A stretch of 64,000 nt of DNA from Metallosphaera cuprina Ar-4. GTDB taxonomy: Archaea; Thermoproteota; Thermoprotei_A; Sulfolobales; Sulfolobaceae. The notes below the pieces were generated by a model. The model saw only the letters and a list, made by a program, of their open reading frames with translations, had not been told where the DNA came from and did not search any database. This document shows, piece after piece, positions 30,126 to 37,411 of this stretch. The translations under genes and the position numbers were made by a program. Where the stretch lies: the NCBI RefSeq assembly GCF_000204925.1, contig NC_015435.1, forward strand, positions 548,001 to 612,000, written 5' to 3'. How positions within the stretch are numbered: position 1 is the stretch's first letter; each line of letters begins with the position of its first letter.

Positions 30126-30292
30126 GAATAAGAGCTATGGGACGTTCCAAATATTAATATTGATCATTGTTTATCGTATACACATGCTAAAAGGTTACCA
30201 AAGGTGTTACTTAACCATCCCTTAATCTGATGTAGAAGACAGTTTAAATATAACAATAATGTTTTTTAGTTGACCTTTATTATACCTCAAGT

Positions 30293-30381
30293 GGGCCGGT
30301 AGCTCAGCCTGGAAGAGCGCTCGGCTTGCAACCAAGGGCAGGACACCGAGAGGTCCCCGGGTTCAAATCCCGGCCGGTCCA
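30293..30381 (+). tRNA. tRNA-Ala (anticodon TGC) with a 14-base intron
   Basis: Acceptor GGGCCGG pairs with CCGGTCC (30374-30380), discriminator A at 30381. D stem GCTC/GAGC. The anticodon stem CTCGG (30320-30324) pairs with CCGAG (30346-30350). Anticodon TGC is at 30327-30329. An intron at about 30331-30344 follows position 37: CTTGC pairs with GCAGG inside the intron, leaving a three-base bulge ACA before the stem, a bulge-helix-bulge arrangement. The T arm is CCGGG-TTCAAAT-CCCGG. The variable loop reads AGGTCC, six bases, one more than usual. A TATA-like GTTTAAATA lies about 45 bases upstream. Confidence 0.9.
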
Positions 30382-30384
30382 CTC
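30363..30384 (+). repeat. Left copy of 22-base tRNA-Ala 3'-end repeat (putative attL)
   Basis: Bases 30363-30384 (tcaaatcccggccggtccac plus tc) are identical to 33927-33948. They cover the T-loop to discriminator of tRNA-Ala(TGC) plus three bases beyond the gene. The second tRNA-Ala at 30626-30699 shares only the first 19 of these bases (30681-30699). Such duplications flank elements integrated by tyrosine recombinases into tRNA genes. Confidence 0.6.
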
Positions 30385-30470
30385 TTTGAGTTCAATCGTG
30401 AAGTTAGAACTTTACTGATGCTCATTAGAATGTCTGGATCATTTACCGCGTATGCGTTCGTTAGTAGCAT
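30363..30470 (-). pseudogene. Short minus-strand ORF reading into the tRNA-Ala 3' end
   Basis: A 35-codon frame from ATG 30470 (MLLTNAYAVNDPDILMSISK, then VLTSRLNSKSGPAGI) terminates at TGA inside the antisense of the tRNA T loop. The frame stays open upstream to about 30518 without another ATG. Composition looks protein-like, so it may be the remnant of a gene whose end was replaced when an element integrated at the tRNA. It shows no tyrosine-recombinase motif. It could equally be chance. Confidence 0.3.
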
Positions 30471-30625
30471 TCTAAATCCCAAAATAGAACCTATCTTTGG
30501 TATAATACAATTTTAAGTTTATAAATATCTCTAAATATAAACAGGTTTGAAGCTAGAAACAAATCTGTACGTAAAAGTTCTAAATGACTATAGATTTATT
30601 TATTGTTGTAATGAAATGAGAGTGT

Positions 30626-30701
<76 letters not shown>

Positions 30702-30808
30702 TAGTAATTATTTGGAATAATTTAAGTCTAGACTCTTTGAATATCTTAAAAATGATTATCTAGAGTGTAAAAATTATAACAGTTATCGATTGCCTATACT
30801 TTGACCAC

Positions 30809-30831
30809 TTTTTATATACCACGCTACGTGG
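30809..30831 (+). promoter_or_regulatory. TATA box overlapped by a perfect short palindrome
   Basis: CTTTTTATATACC is a good archaeal TATA box. Its last bases begin the inverted repeat CCACG-CTA-CGTGG at 30819-30831, so the palindrome covers the region just downstream of the box, where a repressor would block initiation. It is positioned upstream of the decayed frame at 30894 and the small membrane protein at 31109. Function is inferred from position only. Confidence 0.35.
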
Positions 30832-30893
30832 GCTTATCATTCCTTATAATTTGATATGTATTATTATTAATGTATATGTATAGAATATACATC

Positions 30894-31112
30894 ATGTCCT
30901 TTACGGGGAAGATAAAGAAACATTCAGGAACACACCTTGAAAAGGTAAAATCTATATTTGAGAATGGACAAACAAGGCAGAAGATCTATCGCCACATAGG
31001 AAAGGAGATTGAAAGAAAGCCTGTTTAGAGAATTGCATCAAAATCCGTCAGAGTGGAGCTTTGGGTGGATCATACGTATGTACTAAAACGGGCGCACGTT
31101 AACTTTCGGTGA
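30894..31112 (+). pseudogene. Decayed small ORF interrupted by in-frame TAG
   Basis: From ATG 30894 the frame gives MSFTGKIKKHSGTHLEKVKS, then IFENGQTRQKIYRHIGKEIE and RKPV, then TAG at 31026-31028, and continues in the same frame as RIASKSVRVELWVDHTYVLK and RAHVNFR to TGA at 31110. The lysine-rich start followed by an ELWVDHTYV-like stretch faintly recalls transposases of the IS1/IS6 type, but the match is too weak to name. Best read as a relic; the first 44 codons could still be expressed. Confidence 0.35.
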
Positions 31113-31414
31113 CGTATGAACCTCGTGGAACGCTTCGTTATTATTTTCATTTCTTTCATTTCCATGGGAATGTTTTATCAATACAATATATAGGAACAAA
31201 CAATTTACTTCTTTATTCAATTTTCCTTAGAATTCTGTGGTTAGAACTAACGATTAGCTTATTAGCATATACCATTTTTAAAATGGACGAGAAAAGATAT
31301 CCGTTCTTATTAGGTCTATTTACTTTTGGAGGTCTATGGTTTATTATTAAGCATAGGAATGAGCAAGTATGGTTTACTAAGCGCAGAAAGAGCAAATCGA
31401 CTAAGGCCCCTTAG
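31109..31414 (+). CDS. Small membrane protein with two predicted helices
   Basis: Up to 101 residues, not recognised; the first 30 codons may be untranslated. Two hydrophobic helices are visible, NLLLYSIFLRILWLELTISL around residues 32-55 and YPFLLGLFTFGGLWFII around 63-80, separated by the charged loop FKMDEKR and followed by a basic tail (TKRRKSKSTK). Another frame in the same stretch (ATG 31116, MNLVERFVIIFISFISMG) is also hydrophobic, so a frameshift may have split a three-helix protein. It belongs to a group of similar small membrane proteins in this element. Confidence 0.4.
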   Translation: MTYEPRGTLRYYFHFFHFHGNVLSIQYIGTNNLLLYSIFLRILWLELTISLLAYTIFKMDEKRYPFLLGLFTFGGLWFIIKHRNEQVWFTKRRKSKSTKAP

Positions 31415-31573
31415 TCAAAAAGTGTATAACTTGAATATAAGCCGTTTAATCCTTTTTTTATTTGATTTTATGCTTATTGGTAATACTTATATTGAAAACG
31501 ATTTAAGCAATAAAAAGCAGGTTTTATTTCAATTTCTTGGACATTTTCCGTAACAAGAAAGTGTATGTAAAAA

Positions 31574-31610
31574 ATTTATATATATAAGATATCAATATTA
31601 TAATAAGGTG
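31574..31610 (+). promoter_or_regulatory. Promoter and ribosome site of the 31618 gene
   Basis: A strong TATA box ATTTATATATATAAG lies at 31574-31588, about 30-40 bases before the ATG. AAGGTG at 31605-31610, seven bases before the ATG, is a Shine-Dalgarno sequence. Together they mark the gene at 31618 as the first gene of an expressed plus-strand unit in the element. Confidence 0.55.
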
Positions 31611-31617
31611 TTTTTCT

Positions 31618-32163
31618 ATGAAGTACAGGCTGATTTACATAAGTATAGGTATAGCAATTATGGTTGTTGACACCGTGTTCGCTCTCAAATATCCACGAAT
31701 CTTAATTTACAGTTTCTTTGGATCTTATATTGGATTCTTTATACCATTTGGGATAGGTCTATCAACTTTCCTGTATGGTGTCTTTAAAGCACGCGATTAC
31801 GGAATAAACGCTGCAATTGGGATTTTGGGCTCTGGAGGATTTATGAGGGTCCTGAGACGAAACAGAATACTGAGACAAAACAGAATACAAGGAATCAGAT
31901 TATGGAAAACTGACCATGATATTCTCTCTGAACTACCAGGTGCAGTAAAATCACCAGACGGAAAAACTGTAAAATACAGTAAACTGTTCATTGGCAAGCC
32001 CTATGGAACAACGAAATATTCCAGAAAACTTAACGAAGCCGCTAATAAATACCTAAATGGTGAATTGGATGATGAAGGCTTTTATAAGTACATCGGAAAG
32101 CACGGTTCAAAAGAGGAACAGATACTCGATTTCATTAAGAAATTCAAGAATGATTATAAATGA
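31618..32163 (+). CDS. Membrane-anchored hypothetical protein
   Basis: 181 residues. Two N-terminal helices occupy about residues 4-24 (LIYISIGIAIMVVDTVFAL) and 29-56 (ILIYSFFGSYIGFFIPFGIG). A soluble region follows with the basic repeat MRVLRRNRILRQNRIQGIRL and a C-terminal helix pair whose LNEAANKYLNGELDDEGFYK resembles a SHOCT-type short C-terminal domain. No family recognised with certainty. It has its own TATA box and GGTG site and is followed directly by GAGGTGG at its stop, leading into the next small membrane gene. Confidence 0.6.
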   Translation: MKYRLIYISIGIAIMVVDTVFALKYPRILIYSFFGSYIGFFIPFGIGLSTFLYGVFKARDYGINAAIGILGSGGFMRVLRRNRILRQNRIQGIRLWKTDHDILSELPGAVKSPDGKTVKYSKLFIGKPYGTTKYSRKLNEAANKYLNGELDDEGFYKYIGKHGSKEEQILDFIKKFKNDYK

Positions 32164-32202
32164 GGTGGTAAAACGGTTAGATTTCATCCAGTAAACCGGA
32201 TA

Positions 32203-32421
32203 ATGACAATCGGCACGTTCGTGTTTATCGGATCTTTGATAGTGCTGGCAATTGGTTCTATATTCCATACCAATGGATCAGTCTTAGCTTACTGTTTTCT
32301 GTTCGGAGGTCTTGCTTTCCTAGTCTCCTTAGTCTTGTTGACAATAGGCTTAATACTGGGGGCTAGAAGCGGAAAGTTGCAAAAGAGATTCAGTGATATT
32401 TTCCACAATGAGAAGAAATAA
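32203..32421 (+). CDS. Small two-helix membrane protein
   Basis: 72 residues from ATG 32203. Two hydrophobic helices, IGTFVFIGSLIVLAIGSIF (2-21) and LAYCFLFGGLAFLVSLVLLT (27-50), then a basic tail GARSGKLQKRFSDIFHNEKK. A GAGGTGG ribosome site sits at the upstream stop (32164-32170), 33 bases before this ATG, and the frame is open between them with no standard start; translation may begin earlier at a non-standard codon (peptide KTVRFHPVNRI). It resembles the product of the 33300-33533 frame in layout, including an HPV/SPV segment before the first helix. Confidence 0.5.
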   Translation: MTIGTFVFIGSLIVLAIGSIFHTNGSVLAYCFLFGGLAFLVSLVLLTIGLILGARSGKLQKRFSDIFHNEKK

Positions 32422-32911
32422 AATGTTCACGATGGAATTAAGGAAGCTTGCATTCAATTGCTAAATGAATAAATATAACATTCCTCTTGTCCTTCTTGTA
32501 TCATTTACTACGCTGATACAAATATCTTTAAATTTTACATGAAGACCTTTTTCAGATTATCTGTATATATTTGACTTGGCATACGTTGTGTGAAACATTG
32601 CTAGCTTTGTCGCACTATCTATTTCTCCAAAGGGCTTGAGTATTAAGGACGAGATTGCAAGGGCAGTTTATATTGCTCATCATGTCGCAGAACTCTGAAA
32701 TCAGTCATTCTTGACCATATGAACAGAGTTCTTGATTCTAGTGGGATTGAACGGGCGCATCATTCTCTACTTCGGAGTGCGATTTGAGTGGAACAGGGAG
32801 GGGATTTTTTGGCCGCAGGATGTCCTTAAGCTCAGTGCGAGACAATAGGGAGCTCTTGATCCTAGAATGAAATATAGCAATACGTGTATATGGGTTTGCA
32901 ATTACTTTACC
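32422..32911 (+). pseudogene. Decayed coding region upstream of the cysteine-rich peptide
   Basis: No intact gene. Two protein-like frames remain. One near 32601-32697 gives ASFVALSISPKGLSIKDEIA and RAVYIAHHVAEL before TGA. The other, 32723-32848, gives TEFLILVGLNGRIILYFGVR, then FEWNREGIFWPQDVLKLSAR Q, and stops at TAG 32846, in frame with the cysteine-rich ORF that follows. This could be the ruined N-terminal part of a longer precursor or an unrelated relic. Confidence 0.35.
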
Positions 32912-33280
32912 ATGGTTGAAGGGAAAAAGCCCGTCGATATTACCATTGAGGTATCAAGCAAAACGTTCTCGATAATCGATCCGTCAATTCTGTGTGACAT
33001 TTGTCAGGCTATAGTTAAGCAAATATGTGAAGAATTGGCAGATGAGATACCGTCGGATGAAATCTGTGCAGATATATGTGTTGCTGGGGCAGGCGACATC
33101 TGTTTGGTTTTTGTTGAAACAATAGTTGGTTATCTCATTTGTCTATCAATCTGTGCAGGTTTAAGCGCTGCTGCCATTGAGGTTGCCACGGATTATAGTT
33201 GTGGTTTAGGGGGCAGAACATTTATGCCAGAAATTAAATTGTTTGTTAAGCATGTTAGAATAGTTTTGGTGATAAAATGA
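32912..33280 (+). CDS. Cysteine-rich peptide precursor, halocin C8-like
   Basis: 122 residues from ATG 32912 (an in-frame ATG at 32867 adds 15). After a 27-residue leader (VDITIEVSSKTFSIIDPSIL) come nine cysteines at about residues 28, 31, 39, 52, 56, 64, 77, 81 and 96, spacing 2-7-12-3-7-12-3-14. The block C-x7-C-x12-C-x3-C occurs twice with a 25-residue period. The stretches CDICQAIVKQIC, CADICVAGAGDIC and ATDYSCG recall the halocin C8 mature peptide (CxxCx7C, Cx3Cx7C, DEYSGCG as I remember it). No signal peptide is evident. Surrounded by tiny two-helix membrane proteins that could give immunity. Function is inferred. Confidence 0.55.
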   Translation: MVEGKKPVDITIEVSSKTFSIIDPSILCDICQAIVKQICEELADEIPSDEICADICVAGAGDICLVFVETIVGYLICLSICAGLSAAAIEVATDYSCGLGGRTFMPEIKLFVKHVRIVLVIK

Positions 33281-33299
33281 AGATAAACTAGGTGAGCAT

Positions 33300-33533
33300 G
33301 TTAGTCCTGTAAAGATCGGATTTTTCATTGCATTTGTAGTTGTACTTGCCTTTGAACTAATATCTGTGTTTATATTACATTCACATATACTTGCTTTCAT
33401 TACCATTCCTTTGATTTTCATACTCTTCATCATAGCGCTCATTCTTCTATATAAAGATGTAAAAAGTGGAGCTTATCAGAGAAAGATGGAAAAACTCAGG
33501 CAGAACACAAAGGATAAATATAATAGGAAGTGA
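33300..33533 (+). CDS. Small two-helix membrane ORF without a standard start codon
   Basis: The frame is open from 33283 to TGA 33533 and encodes SPVKIGFFIAFVVVLAFELI, a second helix FITIPLIFILFIIALILLY and a basic tail with KRKMEKLRQ-like sequence ending DKYNRK. No ATG, GTG or TTG occurs before the first helix. TAGGTGAG at 33289-33296 is a ribosome site followed by GCATGTTAG, where a GTT or a one-base change would be needed. Either the gene uses a non-standard codon or it is freshly broken. Layout matches the 32203 protein. Confidence 0.4.
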   Translation, partial: VSPVKIGFFIAFVVVLAFELISVFILHSHILAFITIPLIFILFIIALILLYKDVKSGAYQRKMEKLRQNTKDKYNRK

Positions 33534-33563
33534 GAAGAACGATAGACTCTGAAAAAAATCCTT

Positions 33564-33779
33564 TTGAAAGCGGGTATTTATGCCCTTCTCATATATTCTC
33601 TTATTTCTATAGTATTGTATTTGACGCTCTACTACGGAAAAATAGGGAATTTTACAAACTTGCTGAATTCTGGTATAGATGTTTCACTTTTCATTCCGCT
33701 GTATGTAATAATTTTAGTATTGTGTTTCTCTTACATCGGGAGAATCGATAGAAATGATCAACATGGAAAAACTCTGTGA
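33564..33779 (+). CDS. Small two-helix membrane protein
   Basis: 71 residues from TTG 33564; the frame opens only eight codons earlier after TAG, giving TLKKILLKAGIY. Helices are IYALLIYSLISIVLYLTLYY (5-24) and VSLFIPLYVIILVLCFSYIG (40-59), with a polar loop GKIGNFTNLLNSGID and a charged tail RIDRNDQHGK. It follows the previous membrane ORF by 30 bases. No family recognised. A companion frame from GTG 33530 over the same bases is the shadow. Confidence 0.4.
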   Translation: MKAGIYALLIYSLISIVLYLTLYYGKIGNFTNLLNSGIDVSLFIPLYVIILVLCFSYIGRIDRNDQHGKTL

Positions 33780-33926
33780 AAGCTTAAAAGACGGAAACCC
33801 ATAAACTCAACTAATAACCTGGAATTTCCATATCAGGGATAAGAACCAGGTCTAAGGGTTCAAAATATTTTATTGTTTTATTATAGGCAACAGATACTTA
33901 TTTTTAGTATTTCCTTAAAACTTTAA

Positions 33927-33948
33927 TCAAATCCCGGCCGGTCCACTC
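33927..33948 (+). repeat. Right copy of 22-base tRNA-Ala 3'-end repeat (putative attR)
   Basis: Exact copy of 30363-30384: the last 19 bases of a tRNA-Ala (from the T loop to the discriminator) plus three bases, with no tRNA body upstream. This isolated tRNA fragment marks the right end of the integrated segment. Confidence 0.65.
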
Positions 33949-34080
33949 AACTTATCAAAACACTTACAAAGTAACGTTTCTATCGTCACGTTTTTACGGG
34001 CAAAAGAACGAATATAAGAATCTTAATAGTTTCGTAGTTCTAAACAAGTTAATCTCTTAATACATCAAACCTAAATTGTG

Positions 34081-34506
34081 TTACTTCTTAAATGAGTTCC
34101 TCACTTTCTTTCGTTTTTTAAATCTTTCTGTAATTATTAATCTTGCTACAGCCCCTGCAACTAATAATCCACCAAGAGTGAGTAAATCGGTATAATTCAA
34201 CTGTAAAGTCAGGATCTCAATTATGATCTCTCTAGACACAAAGGAGATCATAGCGTCGATGACATAAACTAGGCTCCTTCCCTTCCCCGTAAAGAAATCA
34301 AGCGCGCTTAGATAGATCTCTAAGAAAACGATAATTAAGAGAACGTTTTCTATAACGACGGAAGGGATTAATAAGGGGTCCGACTGCGCTGCGACTAAGA
34401 TTTGAGTTATTGTACTAATTATTGTAGTGGCCAAACCTACGATCAAGAGAGCTTGGACTATTATCGACATCACTTTGAAGATTAAGGTGCTGCTGATTAG
34501 CTTCAT
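34081..34506 (-). CDS. PsiE-like membrane protein
   Basis: 141 residues from ATG 34506 (MKLISSTLIFKVM; an upstream ATG at 34527 is possible). Four hydrophobic helices: VQALLIVGLATTIISTIT, VVIENVLLIIVFLEIYLSAL, SREIIIEILTLQL and LLTLGGLLVAGAVARLII, with a very basic C-terminus (KKRKKVRNSFKK). The EIYLSALDFFTGKGRSLVYV segment and helix order match the phosphate-starvation-inducible PsiE family, whose function is unknown. It is downstream of the ParA-like gene on the same strand. Confidence 0.7.
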   Translation of the reverse strand: MKLISSTLIFKVMSIIVQALLIVGLATTIISTITQILVAAQSDPLLIPSVVIENVLLIIVFLEIYLSALDFFTGKGRSLVYVIDAMISFVSREIIIEILTLQLNYTDLLTLGGLLVAGAVARLIITERFKKRKKVRNSFKK

Positions 34507-34586
34507 TTCACACCCTAAGTTTAACAAAAGCTCAAAATATCTTTCGGTTATTGAACCTGAAGTAGCGAGATGTGCGAATCTTTACA

Positions 34587-35255
34587 TTAAATCAACGTTT
34601 CAATTTTGCTTGCAATTAATGCGACTTCCTTTGGTACCTCAGCGTTCCAGAACCCATTGAAGGAAAGGTCTCTATAAAGAGGGATCTCCACTACCCCAAG
34701 AAAGGGTTTAACGTTTACTTTGAAATTTGTTTTTGTATTAATCATATTTATAATAAAATATTCTAAAACGGCTCTAGCGTTGTCGCTTACGTTATGAAGC
34801 AGAGTCACATAGATCTCTATCATCCTCTCTGTCGAGTTTATAACAAATTCCTGAGGGTTGCTTACAGCAATTATGTGAGTGGGTTCGTTTCGCTTCTCAT
34901 AGAAAAGGATCATCTCATTTGAGACTTCATCGTCGTAAATATGTACTCCGTTGTCTATTATGAACACGTCCGTCTCCTCTAAAATGTCATCATAAACATT
35001 TCTCATCTTTTTGATATCTGAACTACGTGAAAACTGTGGGGAGGCAGATATTATCTTTAGATTCCCCTTTTCTGCCATGTAATCAGTGCCATCCATTAAG
35101 TTTCCTCTAATCCCATATACGTTACAAATTGTTCTAGATGAACTCAAGTCAAATATTGTAACAGAATACTTGTTTGACAGCAATCTGGCAAGATTATATG
35201 AAATCATTGACTTGCCTATCCCGCTCTTAGATCCGATTACTGACAACCTTATCAT
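34587..35255 (-). CDS. ParA/MinD-family P-loop ATPase
   Basis: 222 residues. The deviant Walker A box GSKSGIGKSMISYNLA is at residues 8-23 with the signature Lys in KSGIGKS, followed by SVTIFDLSSSR (switch I) and TDVFIIDNG (Walker B). The family partitions DNA or positions complexes. No ParB-like partner is adjacent. It lies 640 bases to the right of the element end, so it may be either a chromosomal gene or older accessory DNA. Confidence 0.75.
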   Translation of the reverse strand: MIRLSVIGSKSGIGKSMISYNLARLLSNKYSVTIFDLSSSRTICNVYGIRGNLMDGTDYMAEKGNLKIISASPQFSRSSDIKKMRNVYDDILEETDVFIIDNGVHIYDDEVSNEMILFYEKRNEPTHIIAVSNPQEFVINSTERMIEIYVTLLHNVSDNARAVLEYFIINMINTKTNFKVNVKPFLGVVEIPLYRDLSFNGFWNAEVPKEVALIASKIETLI

Positions 35256-35492
35256 TTTTAAGGTATTTGGATTGCAAGACTTAATGAAACTTTCGAGGGA
35301 CCTAAAATTGAGGTGGAGGTACTTATTTCGAGCTAACGAACTTTCCCTACTCTTACTAAAGCGGAAGAATGTTTTTGATAAATTATGTTAAAATGGTATA
35401 TAATTATTTCTTTTATATATTTATTGATTATTATATTAATTAACCGGAAACTTACAACGTCCTTAATATATTGGTGATTCGAACAACTAGCT

Positions 35493-36812
35493 ATGAAAAT
35501 AGCAATTAACACCCAAACACCACCTATACGTTTTAATTTCTCCTATAGAGAACTGTTAGAAAGATATGGAGATCTATCTATACCGATCGATTTAGGAACG
35601 CTATCAGATCAAGACTACCAGGTTACAGTAGGCGGAGTTTCCAGGATGATGCTTTCATTGATAAGCCATGTGAACTTCTCTAAATCTAGATGGGTTGCGT
35701 TAGGTCCAGGTTATCCGCCTCAAGTCTATCTCTCTAATATTGAAATTCACTTTATTGATCTGCCTCCCCAGCTTCTTTCAAACTATACGAGGTTTAAGGA
35801 AGGGTTATACAACGAAGCGCACGGACTCTATAGATATAATTTAATCGGTCCTGAATACATAGCTTACGCCTCGTATAATTGGCTGAGCGCGAGTAAGCTT
35901 CTTGAATTTTATTCTGATACTGATGTATACTTGGTAAATGACTTTCAACAGTTGTTAGTTGGTGGAATAATAGGTCCGTCAGCCCCGGCAGTATTATGGT
36001 ATCACATACCGTTCATACCAGAGAGATTAAGTGATAAGATACGGGAATTTTTGGTTAGATCGTTTGAGGGATTTGATATGATAATATCTAGCACTAGAAG
36101 AGACCTAGAAGGATTGGTTAGGTCAGGTGCAAAAGTGAGAGTGAAGCAGATTTATCCGTTTATAGACCCCTCACTTTACACGAAGGTCAGCAAGAGCGAG
36201 GTACGCAAAGTTTGTGATAAGTTCGAATTAAAGGACGACGATAAAGTGATCCTCCTTGTGGGTAGGATGGACCCAATCAAGAGCCAGGACATCGCTATAA
36301 AGGCTATTAAGAACACGGACATGAAATTAGTCATAGCCGGAAATGGGAGCTTCACAAGCAGGTCATTAGGACACGACAAGGCCAGCATCTGGGCTAGAAA
36401 GTTAAAAGACTTAGCTAGAGAACTAGGAGTGCAGGACAAGGTGGTTTTCACAGGTTATGTGACTGATACCGAACTTATGGCCCTTTATCTAAGGAGTGAT
36501 GTAGTAACCCTCACCTCAAGAAGTGAGGGATTTGGGCTTACTATATGCGAAGCCTGGAACTACGAGAAACCAGTTGTTGTGAGCGAAGGTGCAGGTGTAA
36601 GTGAGCTCGTTATAGATGGAGTTAACGGATATACTTTCTCTCCAGATCATCCGGAACTAATGACTCAGGCTCTGCTGCTAGCATTAAAGGATCAAGAGAA
36701 ACTGGGTCAGAGAGGTAAGGATACGTTGAGACAGTGTTCCGTATCTACCGCAGCTCAAAGAGTTAAGGAAGCGCTTGAGGAGGCTATGAAGGGTTACTCA
36801 AAGAAATCCTGA
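35493..36812 (+). CDS. Glycosyltransferase, GT4-like (group 1)
   Basis: 439 residues, two Rossmann domains. The N-terminal half contains [12 protein letters not shown] (glycogen-synthase-like Gly motif near residue 50). The C-terminal domain has [36 protein letters not shown] and the nucleotide-sugar motif [13 protein letters not shown] (EX7E) near 345, then [15 protein letters not shown]. The donor and acceptor are not determinable; trehalose-type synthase or surface glycan roles are possible. The TATA box CTTTTATATATTTA is about 70 bases upstream. Confidence 0.8.
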   Translation: MKIAINTQTPPIRFNFSYRELLERYGDLSIPIDLGTLSDQDYQVTVGGVSRMMLSLISHVNFSKSRWVALGPGYPPQVYLSNIEIHFIDLPPQLLSNYTRFKEGLYNEAHGLYRYNLIGPEYIAYASYNWLSASKLLEFYSDTDVYLVNDFQQLLVGGIIGPSAPAVLWYHIPFIPERLSDKIREFLVRSFEGFDMIISSTRRDLEGLVRSGAKVRVKQIYPFIDPSLYTKVSKSEVRKVCDKFELKDDDKVILLVGRMDPIKSQDIAIKAIKNTDMKLVIAGNGSFTSRSLGHDKASIWARKLKDLARELGVQDKVVFTGYVTDTELMALYLRSDVVTLTSRSEGFGLTICEAWNYEKPVVVSEGAGVSELVIDGVNGYTFSPDHPELMTQALLLALKDQEKLGQRGKDTLRQCSVSTAAQRVKEALEEAMKGYSKKS

Positions 36813-36877
36813 CTCCATAGTAGAAGATCTTGTTTACCTATCGCTTTATATTTAAGATATGACAAGAATCAATTGAA

Positions 36878-37300
36878 ATGTTTGAAAATATTCTCGTCCC
36901 TATAGACGGGTCTTCTCACTCATATAAGGCGCTGGAGTTAGCGATAGACTTAGCGAAAAGGTACGGAAGTGTAATATACGTTATAGAGGTAGTTGACGAA
37001 ACGATTTTTTATGGTTCTGGAGTCCTCCCACCTTTAGAAGCTGTGAAATCGCTAGAGAAGAAAGCTAAGGAGGATGTGAGCAAAGCGTTGAAGGAGGTAG
37101 AGAAGTCTGGGATCAGGGCTACAGGTGAGACCTTAGAGGGAGATCCAGCAACGGTGATCCTGGATTATGTTAGTAAAAACCCTATTTCTCTGGTTGTTAT
37201 AGGCAGTAGAGGTCTGTCTAAGCTTAAAAGAGTTCTGCTTGGAAGCGTCTCGAGCAGAGTTGTCCAGGAGGCAAAAGTACCTGTGCTTATAGTGAAATAG
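36878..37300 (+). CDS. Universal stress protein (UspA family)
   Basis: 140 residues, a single Usp domain. It starts MFENILVPIDGSSHSYKALE and carries the ATP-binding signature VVIGSRGLSKLKRVLLGSVS followed by VPVLIVK (G-2x-G-9x-G-S type), so it is probably an ATP-binding member. TATA-like CTTTATATTTAAG lies about 30 bases upstream and the ATG follows closely, suggesting a nearly leaderless transcript. Confidence 0.9.
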   Translation: MFENILVPIDGSSHSYKALELAIDLAKRYGSVIYVIEVVDETIFYGSGVLPPLEAVKSLEKKAKEDVSKALKEVEKSGIRATGETLEGDPATVILDYVSKNPISLVVIGSRGLSKLKRVLLGSVSSRVVQEAKVPVLIVK

Positions 37301-37411
37301 AAACTCGGTTAACTACAAATCTGAGGTTCAGATCTCAACAGCTTGACGTCCTGGTGGGTCCTCTAACACCTTTAAAACTCATTTTTAACTGCACGAAACT
37401 AATTGATTGAA

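Noticed and set aside
29839-30225. A 128-codon plus-strand frame over the small gene at 29856-30125
   Set aside because: Poly-Phe/poly-Ser composition typical of the antisense of a Lys/Glu-rich gene; the minus-strand frame is more protein-like.
35086-35391. Plus-strand frame over the ParA-like gene start
   Set aside because: Overlaps the conserved Walker A region of the minus-strand ATPase and lacks a promoter or ribosome site.
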